The notes under the pieces: generated by a model | Databases searched by the model: none | Seen by the model: only the letters and a program-made list of their open reading frames with translations | What the model was told of the DNA's origin: nothing | Position numbers and translations under genes: made by a program | Part shown: positions 16,573 through 24,749 of the stretch, one piece after another | How the letters are laid out: every line of letters begins with the position of its first letter | How positions within the stretch are numbered: position 1 is the first letter of the stretch | NCBI RefSeq assembly: GCF_023155855.1 | Contig: NZ_JAKNUT010000007.1 | Location: 1 to 64,000 of the forward strand | Source of the DNA: Microbacterium aoyamense | GTDB taxonomy: Bacteria > Actinomycetota > Actinomycetes > Actinomycetales > Microbacteriaceae | Direction of reading: 5' to 3' | Length of the DNA: 64,000 bases

Positions 16573-16575
16573 ACT
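16570..16575 (+). promoter_or_regulatory. -10 box overlapping a stop codon, for the GNAT gene
   Basis: TAGACT uses the TAG stop of the oxidoreductase gene and ends 6 bases before GTG 16582, supporting that GTG as the start. Confidence 0.45.
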
Positions 16576-16581
16576 CGGCCG

Positions 16582-17181
16582 GTGGCCAGCATCCGTCCCT
16601 TCCGTCCCGGCGACGAACCCGCGCTCGCCGACATCTGCCTGAAGACGGCGGATGCCGGGCGCGACGCGACGGGCGTGTTCGACGACGATCGCATCTGGGC
16701 CGAGGTCTTCGTCCTGCCCTACGTCGCCCGGCACCCCGATCTCGCGTTCGTCGTCGAGACCGACGACGGTCGCGTGGCCGGCTACATCGTCGGGACGCCC
16801 GACACGCAGGCTTTCGAGGACTGGTTCCACGACGAGTGGTGGCCGTCACGCAACGGAGCCTGGCCTCTGCCCGAGGTGGAGCGATCACGTCAGGACGGCA
16901 CGCTCATCTACGCCTACGGCCGCCGCGGCGGAGCGGAGCCCTACGGCGATGAATACCCCGCACACCTGCATATCGACCTGCTGCCCGAGCTGCAGGGAGA
17001 GGGGTGGGGGCGACGCCTCATCGAGTCCCTCGTCGCCGCCTTGCGTGAGCGCGGCGTGACGGGCCTGCACCTCGCCGCGGCGTCAGAGAACGAGGGGGCG
17101 CTCGCGTTCTACCCGCGCGTCGGCTTCACGCCGTTGGAATCGCACCCCGGCGTGCAGGCCTTCGGCATGCGGCTGTCCTAG
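16582..17181 (+). CDS. GNAT-family N-acetyltransferase
   Basis: The 199-aa product starts VASIRPFRPGDEPALADIC from GTG 16582, a typical GNAT beta-1/alpha-1. It contains VAGYIVGTPD in the central sheet, then LHIDLLPELQGEGWGRRLI, the acetyl-CoA pyrophosphate loop (Q/R-x-x-G-x-G/A), and LHLAAASENEGALAFYPRVGF in the C-terminal sheet. It should transfer an acyl group from acyl-CoA to an amine; the acceptor is unknown. It converges on the gnd remnant, and its TAG at 17179-17181 abuts that fragment. Confidence 0.88.
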   Translation: MASIRPFRPGDEPALADICLKTADAGRDATGVFDDDRIWAEVFVLPYVARHPDLAFVVETDDGRVAGYIVGTPDTQAFEDWFHDEWWPSRNGAWPLPEVERSRQDGTLIYAYGRRGGAEPYGDEYPAHLHIDLLPELQGEGWGRRLIESLVAALRERGVTGLHLAAASENEGALAFYPRVGFTPLESHPGVQAFGMRLS

Positions 17182-17303
17182 ACGAGTGAGTCCGTTTGAC
17201 TTGGGACGACTGTGTTCGCTTCGCGGCTCGCGAGATTGCGGGCCAGGTTCGACCCCATCACCGCCAGTCGGACGACGTTGATGCTCGCTGCCTGCTCGAT
17301 CAC
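17182..17303 (-). pseudogene. gnd: Truncated gnd (6-phosphogluconate dehydrogenase) N-terminus
   Basis: On the minus strand, GTG 17303 opens a 40-codon frame containing INVVRLAVMGSNLARNLASR then EANTV. This closely matches the first 35 residues of 6-phosphogluconate dehydrogenase (typically NIGVVGLAVMGSNLARN), including the NADP-binding GxxxMGxNLARN loop. After NTV the sequence diverges (VPSQTDSLV) and stops at 17182-17184, beside the converging GNAT gene. The GTG overlaps the stop of the ABM gene (GTGA), so gnd was once the third gene of the lacI operon. The catalytic lysine and histidine regions are gone, so it is non-functional. It ties the locus to gluconate metabolism. Confidence 0.72.
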
Positions 17304-17614
17304 AGGACTCCCTGAGCCGCGGTGCCAGCCGGGATCGGAGTCATCGTCGTGACGGTTACAGGTTCAGCCAGGAAAGGCCCGATCAGCTCGTTGAGCTTCT
17401 TCACGGCAATACCGTCAGCGTGCGCATCCAGTTCGGAAGTGGACGTCCACTTCTCGAGCATGACGATCGACCCATCGGCGGCGTCGTGAATTGCGTAAAG
17501 GACGCATCCCGCCTCTTCGTGAACAGCCGGGATCCCGCGTCGGAGTGCATCGATCAGGGCGTCGCGCATGCCTGGGGCGGCGCGGAAAACAGCGGTCACG
17601 ATCACGTCGGTCAT
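17300..17614 (-). CDS. ABM-fold (antibiotic biosynthesis monooxygenase-like) protein
   Basis: The 104-aa dimeric alpha-beta barrel protein has VIVTAVFRAAPGMRDALIDA in the first strand and helix, AGCVLYAIHDAADG, then IVMLEKWTSTSELDAH, the usual pattern of ABM (PF03992) proteins such as YgiN or LsrG. In sugar operons such proteins can act as small isomerases, mutarotase-like or quinone/aldehyde-handling enzymes; the role here is not known. Its ATG overlaps the lacI stop by 4 bases and its stop overlaps the gnd remnant, so it is translated with the regulator. Confidence 0.82.
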   Translation of the reverse strand: MTDVIVTAVFRAAPGMRDALIDALRRGIPAVHEEAGCVLYAIHDAADGSIVMLEKWTSTSELDAHADGIAVKKLNELIGPFLAEPVTVTTMTPIPAGTAAQGVL

Positions 17615-18651
17615 TCTTCATCTTTCTGTTCGGGGAATGCCAGTTGCAGGGGTGCGGTGCTGGACCGCGCGACGAACTCTGCTGAGACGGCGACGGATCG
17701 GGGCACATCGCCTACTTGGCCGCGTAGTCGGCCGCCGACCAGCTCAAGCGAGTGCACCGCGAGCATGTCGATGGGGGGTCGAACGATGGCGAGAGGCGGC
17801 GTGAAGAGGTCGGTCCATGGGTTGTCGTCGAAGACGATGACGGAGAGCTGATCCGGAATCCGGATGCGGGACTGCTCGAGACGTCGCAGGGCATTGTGCA
17901 CCTGCGCCGTGTTCGCGACGATCAGAGCCGTCGGGGGGCTTTGCAGGCTGAGCAGAGAACCGACCGCGTCGGCGCCTGCGTCTCCACGGAAACGAACAGC
18001 GTGAACGAGCTCACTCCGATACGCGATGCCTCGCTCCTCGAGGGCCAGACGATAGCCGGATATCCGCTCACTTCCCGTTGTGGTGGATTCAGGACCGGAG
18101 ATGATCGAGATCCGCTCGTGGCCGAGATTGAGCAGGTGCTCCGTCGCGCTTCGTGCGGAATCGACGTTCTCAATACGAACGACGTCGATGGGAACGCCCG
18201 GCACAGATCTGTCGACGAAGGTGATGTGGATGCCGAGCTCGATCAGGCGCTCCCATTTGTCGGCGTTTCCGCCAGTGGGTGTCGCGATGATCGCCGCCAC
18301 TGAGCGGTCCTGCAACCGATCGAGCGTCTCTCGTTCGAGATGCGTGTCCTCGTGCGTCGTCATGAGGACGACCTGGATGCGCGCGCTGCGTGACTCCCAG
18401 ACGATCCGGTCGGCAAGCCTGGCGAAGAAGGGATTCTCCAGGTCCGTGACGATGAGTCCGAGGGTCGTCGTGCCTGTGACCAGACTCCGAGCCGCAGCGC
18501 GAGGGTGAAATCCAAGCTTCTCGATAGCCTCCACAACGCGATCGCGCGTTTTCGCGGCCACCGGCCCCGTGTCGTTGAGAACGCGCGACACCACAGCGAC
18601 CGACACGCCCGCTGCAGACGCCACGTCGCGGATGGTGGGTGGCTTCCTCAT
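17611..18651 (-). CDS. LacI-family transcriptional regulator of the sugar island
   Basis: This is a 346-aa LacI/GalR regulator. The DNA-binding helix-turn-helix and hinge occupy about residues 4-60 (TIRDVASAAGVSVAVVSRVL, then hinge region LGFHPRAAARSLVTG), and a periplasmic-binding-protein-like effector domain follows (TLGLIVTDLENPFFARLAD; ISGPESTTTGSERISGY; VFDDNPWTD). A ribosome-binding site GGAGGAG precedes the ATG. It is divergent from the catabolic operon, whose promoter carries a LacI-type palindrome at 18749-18764, so it most likely represses that operon until a sugar or sugar acid binds. lacI itself heads the leftward lacI-ABM-gnd' unit. Confidence 0.92.
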   Translation of the reverse strand: MRKPPTIRDVASAAGVSVAVVSRVLNDTGPVAAKTRDRVVEAIEKLGFHPRAAARSLVTGTTTLGLIVTDLENPFFARLADRIVWESRSARIQVVLMTTHEDTHLERETLDRLQDRSVAAIIATPTGGNADKWERLIELGIHITFVDRSVPGVPIDVVRIENVDSARSATEHLLNLGHERISIISGPESTTTGSERISGYRLALEERGIAYRSELVHAVRFRGDAGADAVGSLLSLQSPPTALIVANTAQVHNALRRLEQSRIRIPDQLSVIVFDDNPWTDLFTPPLAIVRPPIDMLAVHSLELVGGRLRGQVGDVPRSVAVSAEFVARSSTAPLQLAFPEQKDEE

Positions 18652-18717
18652 CGAACTCCTCCGTGTCCTGTCTCGCCATGCTAGCGAGCGTCGATGGCCC
18701 TCGTTCTCGACAGGGTG

Positions 18718-18747
18718 TTGACGTCTCGCTTCGCAGAGTGGTACAAA
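18718..18747 (+). promoter_or_regulatory. Sigma-70-type promoter of the catabolic operon
   Basis: TTGACG (18718-18723) and TACAAA (18742-18747) are separated by 18 bases. The start of transcription would fall inside the palindrome that follows, the classical arrangement for repression by a LacI-family protein. Confidence 0.55.
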
Positions 18748-18748
18748 A

Positions 18749-18764
18749 GTGGAACCGTTACCAC
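18749..18764. promoter_or_regulatory. LacI-type operator
   Basis: GTGGAACCGTTACCAC is an imperfect palindrome (12 of 16 positions symmetric) centred on CG, as expected for LacI/GalR operators. It begins one base after the TACAAA box, so bound repressor would block initiation of the rightward operon. It lies about 100 bases from the lacI start and may also autoregulate lacI. Confidence 0.65.
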
Positions 18765-18838
18765 TCTAACGCTGCAAGACATTGATGTCCATCGCCTCCG
18801 GGCACCTCTCGTCAACGTCGAACAGGGAGAAGGAAGAC

Positions 18839-20179
18839 ATGAACCTGCACCACCTGCTCACCGAGCGCGAGGCCGAAGGACGTCCGATTCGCGTCGGGCT
18901 GATCGGCGCCGGTCGCTTCGGGAACATGTACCTCGCTCAGGCTCGGAACATCCCCGGCATCCACGTCGTAGCCGTTGCAGACATCAACGTGGACCGCGCG
19001 CGCAATGCCTTCGAGCTCGCCGGATGGCCGGCCGAACTGATCACCGACACGGTGGATGACGCGCTCGCGACCCGCAAAACCGCCATCATCGGCTCGTCGA
19101 GCGACCTCTTCTGCTCCGGGATCGACGTCGTCGTCGAGGCGACCGGAAACCCCATCGTCGGTATCGACCACGCGCTCAAAGCCTTCGCGGCGAACCAGCA
19201 CATCATCATGGTGACCGTCGAGGCGGATGCACTCGCGGGCCCCGCGTTGGCTCGCCGAGCGGAGCAGGCCGGAGTCGTGTACTCGATGGCCTACGGCGAC
19301 CAGCCGGCACTGATCATGGAACTCGTCGACTGGGCCCGCACCTCGGGCTTCGACGTCGTCTGCGCAGGCAAGGGCGCGAAGTACTTGAGCCACTACCACG
19401 AGATGAACCCCGACAACGTCTGGGAGAACTGGGAGTTCTCGAAGGAGCTCACCGACTCCGGGCAGCTCAATCCCTACATGCACACCTCGTTCCGCGACGG
19501 GACGAAGGCTGCGATCGAGATGGCTGCCGTCGCGAATGCGGCAGCCCTGATTCCGTCGGACGACGGACTGACCTTCACCCCTGGTGACGTCGAGCAGATC
19601 GCCACGATCTGTCGACCGGCATCGACTGGCGGGGTGCTGGCACACGAAGGAACCGTGGATGTCATGTCCAGTGTCACTCGGGATGGCGACTGGATTCCCC
19701 ACAACACACAGGAGGGCGTCTTCGTCGTCGTCAAGGCGACCAACGAATACGTGTCGAACTGCTTCGTCGAGTACCCCTGGCACCCGGATCCCACCGGCCA
19801 GTACGCGGCGCTCTACCGCCCCTATCACTACGTCGGGCTCGAGCTGAATGTGTCGATCGCCAATGCCGCGCTCCGCGGCATCCCGACCGGATCTCCCGTC
19901 GGCTTCTACGCCGACGTCGTTGCCACCGCGAAGAAGGATCTGCACGTCGGAGAGTTCCTCGACGGAGAGGGCGGCTACACCGTCTGGGGCAAGCTCGTCT
20001 CAGCGGCCCGTTCGACCGCCTCACATGCGCTCCCCGTCGCGCTCGCTCACCACGTGGAACTCATCAACGATGTCCCCAAGGGCGAGATCGTGAGCTGGGA
20101 CGACGTCAAGATGGACGACTCGCTCACAACTGCCCTCGAACTGCGTCGTGAGACCGAAGCGATGTTCACGACCGTCTAA
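18839..20179 (+). CDS. NAD(P)-dependent oxidoreductase with SAF domain
   Basis: The product is 446 aa from ATG 18839, chosen because GGGAGAAGGAAG precedes it. The N-terminal Rossmann domain has VGLIGAGRFGNMYLAQA (about 18-34) and DVVVEATGNPIVG, like homoserine-dehydrogenase-type or Gfo/Idh NAD-binding domains. A central catalytic-like region contains GKGAKYLSHYHEMNPD. The C-terminal part has SPVGFYADVVATAKKDL and ALPVALAHHVELINDVPKGE, an SAF-like module. Proteins of this type occur in sugar-acid operons and are poorly characterised. It is the first gene under the LacI operator, suggesting a key oxidation or isomerisation step. The reaction is unknown. Confidence 0.8.
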   Translation: MNLHHLLTEREAEGRPIRVGLIGAGRFGNMYLAQARNIPGIHVVAVADINVDRARNAFELAGWPAELITDTVDDALATRKTAIIGSSSDLFCSGIDVVVEATGNPIVGIDHALKAFAANQHIIMVTVEADALAGPALARRAEQAGVVYSMAYGDQPALIMELVDWARTSGFDVVCAGKGAKYLSHYHEMNPDNVWENWEFSKELTDSGQLNPYMHTSFRDGTKAAIEMAAVANAAALIPSDDGLTFTPGDVEQIATICRPASTGGVLAHEGTVDVMSSVTRDGDWIPHNTQEGVFVVVKATNEYVSNCFVEYPWHPDPTGQYAALYRPYHYVGLELNVSIANAALRGIPTGSPVGFYADVVATAKKDLHVGEFLDGEGGYTVWGKLVSAARSTASHALPVALAHHVELINDVPKGEIVSWDDVKMDDSLTTALELRRETEAMFTTV

Positions 20180-20231
20180 CACTTCACTCCTTCTCTGGCA
20201 CGACCCCCTTACAAAGATGAAAGGTATGACC

Positions 20232-21287
20232 ATGACCAGAACTACCAAGATCGCGCTCGCCGTGTTCGCGGCGGCGGCCCTCGGCGTCGGAGTCGCAGGC
20301 TGCACCGCGACCCCCGACGGGGGAGGCGGTGCAGCCGGTGAGGGCGACATCGTTTCCCTCGTCCAGGCCGACGACGTGCAGCCGTACGAAGATGCGCTCG
20401 GCTCGCTCGGCGAGCCCGAGGTGCCGGACGGTACGAAGATCTGCTACGTCACCCGCACCCTCTCGAACGAGTACTGGTCGCTCGTCGCCGACGGTGTCGA
20501 GAACCGCGCGAAGGAACTCGGCGCCGAGGTGCAGATCTTCGCCGTCAACGACGAAGCGTCGATCACCGAGCAACTCGACAAGGCCAAGAGCGCGCTCACA
20601 CAGGGCTGCACCGTCCTGCTCGCCTCTCCGATCTCGGCCACCGGGCTCGACTCTGTGTTCACGGATGCGCTCGCGCAGGGCGTTCCCGCCATCGTCCTCA
20701 ATGACGCGAAGGGCACCCTCCCAGGAGTCGTCTACTCCGGCCCGGACTCCCTCACCACGGGTCGGACCGCTGCCGACTACCTCGCCGAGCAGCTCCCCGA
20801 TGGCGGCAAGGTCGCAATGGTCGAAGGCGATCCAGGATCATCCAACGCCCTCAACCGTGGCCAGGGCTTCGAAGACGGCCTGGCCGAGCACCCGAACCTC
20901 GAGCTGGTCGCGGCGCAGACCGCCAACTGGGATCAGACCAAGGCGCAGGACATCGCGACCGCGATGCTGACGGCCAACCCCGACCTGAAGGCGTTCTACG
21001 TCCAGAACGACGGCATGGCACTCGGCGTCGCAACCGCCGTCGAGCGCGCGGGCAAGACGGGTGAAGTCCTGATCGTAGGCACCGACGGAATCCCGCAGGC
21101 GAAGACCGAGATCCAGAACGGACGTATCACCGCAACCGTGAGTCAGAAGCCCAACCAGGAGGGCGCGGCCGGCGTCGACGTCGGTCTCTGGCTCCTGGCA
21201 GGGAAGGAAGTACCCGGCTGGATCGAGGTCCCGGCCTTCATCATCGATTCGGCCAACGTCGCGGACTACGCCGAAGGCATGCCGTAA
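20232..21287 (+). CDS. Sugar ABC transporter substrate-binding lipoprotein
   Basis: The 351-aa ribose-type binding protein (Peripla_BP_4) has a signal peptide TKIALAVFAAAALGVG and lipobox GVAGC (about 22-26), then a short acidic linker. The mature domain holds CYVTRTLSNEYWSLVADGVE, QGCTVLLASPISATGLD, GLAEHPNLELV and the hinge region VGTDGIPQAKTEIQNG. It captures the substrate outside the cell and delivers it to the RbsA/RbsC-like pair encoded next. Starts at 20217, 20226 and 20232 are all in frame; 20232 has AAAGG at a good distance. Confidence 0.9.
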   Translation: MTRTTKIALAVFAAAALGVGVAGCTATPDGGGGAAGEGDIVSLVQADDVQPYEDALGSLGEPEVPDGTKICYVTRTLSNEYWSLVADGVENRAKELGAEVQIFAVNDEASITEQLDKAKSALTQGCTVLLASPISATGLDSVFTDALAQGVPAIVLNDAKGTLPGVVYSGPDSLTTGRTAADYLAEQLPDGGKVAMVEGDPGSSNALNRGQGFEDGLAEHPNLELVAAQTANWDQTKAQDIATAMLTANPDLKAFYVQNDGMALGVATAVERAGKTGEVLIVGTDGIPQAKTEIQNGRITATVSQKPNQEGAAGVDVGLWLLAGKEVPGWIEVPAFIIDSANVADYAEGMP

Positions 21288-21325
21288 GTCGGCTGCCACC
21301 CACTCGAGAACAAAGAGGTGATCGA

Positions 21326-22825
21326 TTGAACGCGCTACTTCAGATCGAAGGAATCGCGAAGAGCTTTCCCGGAGTTCGGGCGCTCGATGGCGTGACGTTC
21401 GACGTCAACGCCGGCGAGATCTGCACGATCGCGGGCGAGAACGGGGCGGGAAAGAGCACACTGCTCGCCATCCTTGGCGGGTCGCTGACTCCCGACCGCG
21501 GTTCGATCACCATCGACGGCGTCCGGCGCGAGGAATACTCCCCGCGCCGGGCGCTGGCGGACGGAATCGTCATCGCCCAGCAGGAGCCCGCGGTCGTTCC
21601 GCAACTGACCGTCGCCCAGAACGTGACGATCGGGAAGTCCCGCGCCCAGCGCAAGCAGGTCCCGGGGGCGGTAGACGGCGTCATCGCCGACATGAATCGA
21701 ATGGGCTTCGAGACGACGCCGTCGACCCCTGTCTCGAAGCTCAGCCCGGCGGAGCGCCAGGCGCTCACCATCGCCCGCGCGTTCGCCTTCGGCGCGAAGG
21801 TGATCGCGCTCGACGAGCCGACCACGAGCATGCTCGAGCACAACGCGGCCCAGGTGCTCGAACGGGTACGCGAGATCGTGCAGGAGCGCGGTGTCGCAGT
21901 TCTGTTCGTCTCCCACAAGATGCCCGAAGTGATGCGGGTCTCGGACAGCGTTGTCGTGCTGCGGGACGGTAAGAACGCGTACCGAGCTGAGATCGCGCAG
22001 ACATCCGAGCAAGAAATCGTCCAGAAGATGGTGGGTCGCGAACTGCTCGGATTCACTCGGGAACATCCGATGAAGCCCGACGCGGCTGTGCGATTCGAAG
22101 CGACAGACGTGCGGCACCCGAAGCACCCTGCTCCCTTGCGGCTCGCAGTTCGCGCAGGTGAAGTAGTCGGCATCGCCGGACTGGTCGGCTCCGGCCGTAC
22201 GGAGCTTCTCCGCGCGATTGTCCGCGCGGACCACGGCAGCACCGGGCACATCGCAATCGACGGCAAGCCGTTCCGCGTCGTCGATCCGCACACCAGTCGC
22301 AGCGCCGGCATCGCGTTCATCCCAGAAGAGCGCAAGCGGCAGGGCCTCGTCCTGCAGATCCCCGCGTACGCGAACATCGCGATGACCGCGGACCATCAGT
22401 TCAACACGGTGGGTCCGGTCGTCAGCAAGAAGCGCGAAATCGACACGGCGACGATTCAGACGCAGGGCATGTCGCTGCGACCTGCGAACGTCCGCCTCAA
22501 CGCGCGACAGTTCTCGGGTGGGAACCAACAGAAGCTCGTCATCGCCAAGTGGACCTGGCGTGGTGCCAGCGTGTACTTGTTCGACGAGCCCACCAAGGGC
22601 GTCGACGTCGGCGGCCGAGTCGAGATCTACCGGCTCATCGACCGACTCGCTTCGGAGGGCCACTCCATCGTCGTGGTCTCGTCCGATCTGCCAGAAGTCA
22701 TCTCTCTCAGCGACCGGGTGCTCGTCATGCGCGCCGGACGCTTCGTCGGCTCCTTCGAGGGAGACGACATCAACGAACAGACCCTTGTAGCAAGCGCTAT
22801 GGGCGTCGCGGAAGGACAGAAATGA
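21326..22825 (+). CDS. Sugar ABC transporter ATP-binding protein (two ABC domains)
   Basis: This 499-aa RbsA/MglA/XylG-type protein has two fused nucleotide-binding domains. Domain 1 has Walker A GENGAGKST (about 37-45), Walker B VIALDEPT, and a signature that reads LSPAERQALTIARA instead of the usual LSGGQ form. Domain 2 has a degenerate Walker A GLVGSGRTELL, as normal in this family, signature FSGGNQQKLVIAKW and Walker B LFDEPTKGVDVG. It starts at TTG 21326 behind AAAGAGGTGATC. Its stop overlaps the permease start (ATGA at 22822). Confidence 0.92.
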   Translation: MNALLQIEGIAKSFPGVRALDGVTFDVNAGEICTIAGENGAGKSTLLAILGGSLTPDRGSITIDGVRREEYSPRRALADGIVIAQQEPAVVPQLTVAQNVTIGKSRAQRKQVPGAVDGVIADMNRMGFETTPSTPVSKLSPAERQALTIARAFAFGAKVIALDEPTTSMLEHNAAQVLERVREIVQERGVAVLFVSHKMPEVMRVSDSVVVLRDGKNAYRAEIAQTSEQEIVQKMVGRELLGFTREHPMKPDAAVRFEATDVRHPKHPAPLRLAVRAGEVVGIAGLVGSGRTELLRAIVRADHGSTGHIAIDGKPFRVVDPHTSRSAGIAFIPEERKRQGLVLQIPAYANIAMTADHQFNTVGPVVSKKREIDTATIQTQGMSLRPANVRLNARQFSGGNQQKLVIAKWTWRGASVYLFDEPTKGVDVGGRVEIYRLIDRLASEGHSIVVVSSDLPEVISLSDRVLVMRAGRFVGSFEGDDINEQTLVASAMGVAEGQK

Positions 22826-23844
22826 GCACGCCCACCCGCAGTCCGCGTCGACTGCGCGTCAACGTCCAAACGCTCGGCATCTTCGGTGCCGCAGCGATCA
22901 TCTTCATCATCTTCGGCATCCTCAGCCCATCGTTTCTGACGATCGGCAACCTGCGCGACATCGCTGTCGCCGCCAGCATCAACGCGATCATCGGACTCGG
23001 CGTCACGTTCGTCATCATCACTGGGGGAATCGACTTGTCCGTCGGGTCGATCGCCAGCCTCGTAGGCATCGTCGCCGCGACCTTCATGGTCTCGGGCGGC
23101 GTCGCCCCGATTCTCGCGCTCCTCATCGGGATCGTGGTCGGCCTCGCGTGCGGCGCGGCCAACGGACTGCTCATCACCAGGCTGAAACTCCCGCCGTTCA
23201 TCGCAACACTGGGAACCATGAGCGTCTTTCAGGGGCTCGCCTACGTCACCACTGACGGCAAGCCGGTCTACAACATCCCGCCGGAGTTCGTACTCCTGCT
23301 GAACAGCTACGTCGGCGGCATCCCGGTGATGGTCATCATCGTCGCGGTAGTAGGCGTGCTGTGCTGGCTGCTCCTCCGGCGCACCGTGTTCGGCGAGAAC
23401 GTCATCGCTGTCGGCGGCAGCGAGGAGACTGCCTGGCTCTCGGGCATCCGCGTCAACCGGGTCAAGGTGGCGGTGTACGCCCTCTCCGGTGGTCTCGCTG
23501 GACTTGCCGGTCTCATCCTCGTCGCCAGAATCAACGCCGCCCAAACCGAAGGGGGGAGTCCCTACCTCCTGACCGCTATCGCGGCGGCTGTCATCGGCGG
23601 CGCCAACCTCATGGGTGGTGAAGGACGCATCGCCGGAACCCTCGTCGGTGCACTTATTCTCGGTGCTCTCACGAACGGCCTCGTACTGCTCAACGTCCCG
23701 AGCTTCTACGAGCAGATCGTGACGGGGCTCGTTGTGATCATCGCGGTGGCCCTCGACCAGAGTGCAAAGGATTGGCCGATGCTCAAGCGCGGCAAGTCGA
23801 AGGACGATGTCGCAGCGACTCCGGTCCAGGAGCTGGCTGGGTGA
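22822..23844 (+). CDS. Sugar ABC transporter permease (RbsC-like)
   Basis: The 340-aa membrane protein has 8-10 hydrophobic helices and the family motifs FVIITGGIDLSVGSIASL, GAANGLLITRLKLPPFIATL and GENVIAVGGSEETAWLSGI, the last being the cytoplasmic EAA-like loop. It forms the membrane channel of the importer with the preceding ATPase. The ATG overlaps the ATPase stop by 4 bases. At the other end, the stop overlaps the GTG of the next gene (GTGA at 23841-23844), so transporter and enzymes are translated as one chain. Confidence 0.92.
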   Translation: MSTPTRSPRRLRVNVQTLGIFGAAAIIFIIFGILSPSFLTIGNLRDIAVAASINAIIGLGVTFVIITGGIDLSVGSIASLVGIVAATFMVSGGVAPILALLIGIVVGLACGAANGLLITRLKLPPFIATLGTMSVFQGLAYVTTDGKPVYNIPPEFVLLLNSYVGGIPVMVIIVAVVGVLCWLLLRRTVFGENVIAVGGSEETAWLSGIRVNRVKVAVYALSGGLAGLAGLILVARINAAQTEGGSPYLLTAIAAAVIGGANLMGGEGRIAGTLVGALILGALTNGLVLLNVPSFYEQIVTGLVVIIAVALDQSAKDWPMLKRGKSKDDVAATPVQELAG

Positions 23845-24749
23845 TTGGAGACGTTGCTGGCGCTCGCATCGTCGTCACCGGTGGGGCGGGCCTCATCGGC
23901 CGGCCCACCGTCGAGTTGCTCCGCCAGAAACGGGCGAAGGTCGTCGTATTCGACCGCATAGCGTCGGCTGTGTCCGGGGTGGAGTCCGTCGTCGGCGACC
24001 TCAGAGACGACCGAGCGGTCGGCGACGTCATGGCGAACGCCGACGCAGTTGTGCACCTCGGCGGAATCCCTGGACCGAACCTCGAGGACGACGTCACCAC
24101 CTACGAGGTGAATGCGGTCGGCACCTATTCGGTCTTCTCGGCCGCGGCCAGAAGCGGAGTCCAGAAGGTCGTCTACGCCTCAAGCATCAACGTCAACGGG
24201 CTGCCGATCGGCAAACGTCGCGCGCCCACGCGAATTCCGTATGACGAGACGGAACCAGTATCGATCGCTGACACCTACTCACTCTCCAAGGAAGCCAACG
24301 AATACGCGGCGCGGATGGCAGCGACCGCGTGGGGATTGCAGCTCACAGGACTGCGATTCCCCCTCGTCCGCGATCTCACGGCCGGCAACGGCGCCGCCTT
24401 CGCCGACCACGTGCGTACGGCACTCAGACTGGATCCCCTGCGACAGGCCTACGAGGGGTGGAGCTACCTCCACGCGGGAGACGCGGCGCAAGCCGTCCTC
24501 TGCGCACTCCGAGAGGAGACGCCCCCTGCACCCGGAATCCTCGTCGCTGCATCGCAGACCTATCTCATCGAGGAGACCCGAGAAGCAGCCGCAATGGTCA
24601 TCCCGGACGTCCCTATCGGGGATCTGTGCGGTCGGGACGTCGGCCTGAATCTCGAGCGGTCCAGTTCCCTCCTCAAGTTCCAGGCACAGCTGCTTCTCGA
24701 GGATCTGGGACTCGACCTGCTTGCCTCAGTGCAGGAGGGGAGAAGATGA
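23841..24749 (+). CDS. NAD-dependent epimerase/dehydratase-family sugar dehydrogenase
   Basis: The product is 302 aa from GTG 23841. It is an extended SDR with RIVVTGGAGLIGRPTVELL (TGxxGxxG at about 12-18), a DLRD acidic loop, HLGGIPGP, and the catalytic Ser in YASSINVNG and Tyr-x3-Lys in DTYSLSKEANEY. Size and HLGG/SSINVNG blocks recall uronate dehydrogenase and related enzymes that oxidise an aldose or uronate at C1 to a lactone, which would fit the lactonase-like gene two steps downstream. An epimerase is the alternative. Tight overlaps on both sides place it in the same translational chain. Confidence 0.8.
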   Translation: MIGDVAGARIVVTGGAGLIGRPTVELLRQKRAKVVVFDRIASAVSGVESVVGDLRDDRAVGDVMANADAVVHLGGIPGPNLEDDVTTYEVNAVGTYSVFSAAARSGVQKVVYASSINVNGLPIGKRRAPTRIPYDETEPVSIADTYSLSKEANEYAARMAATAWGLQLTGLRFPLVRDLTAGNGAAFADHVRTALRLDPLRQAYEGWSYLHAGDAAQAVLCALREETPPAPGILVAASQTYLIEETREAAAMVIPDVPIGDLCGRDVGLNLERSSSLLKFQAQLLLEDLGLDLLASVQEGRR

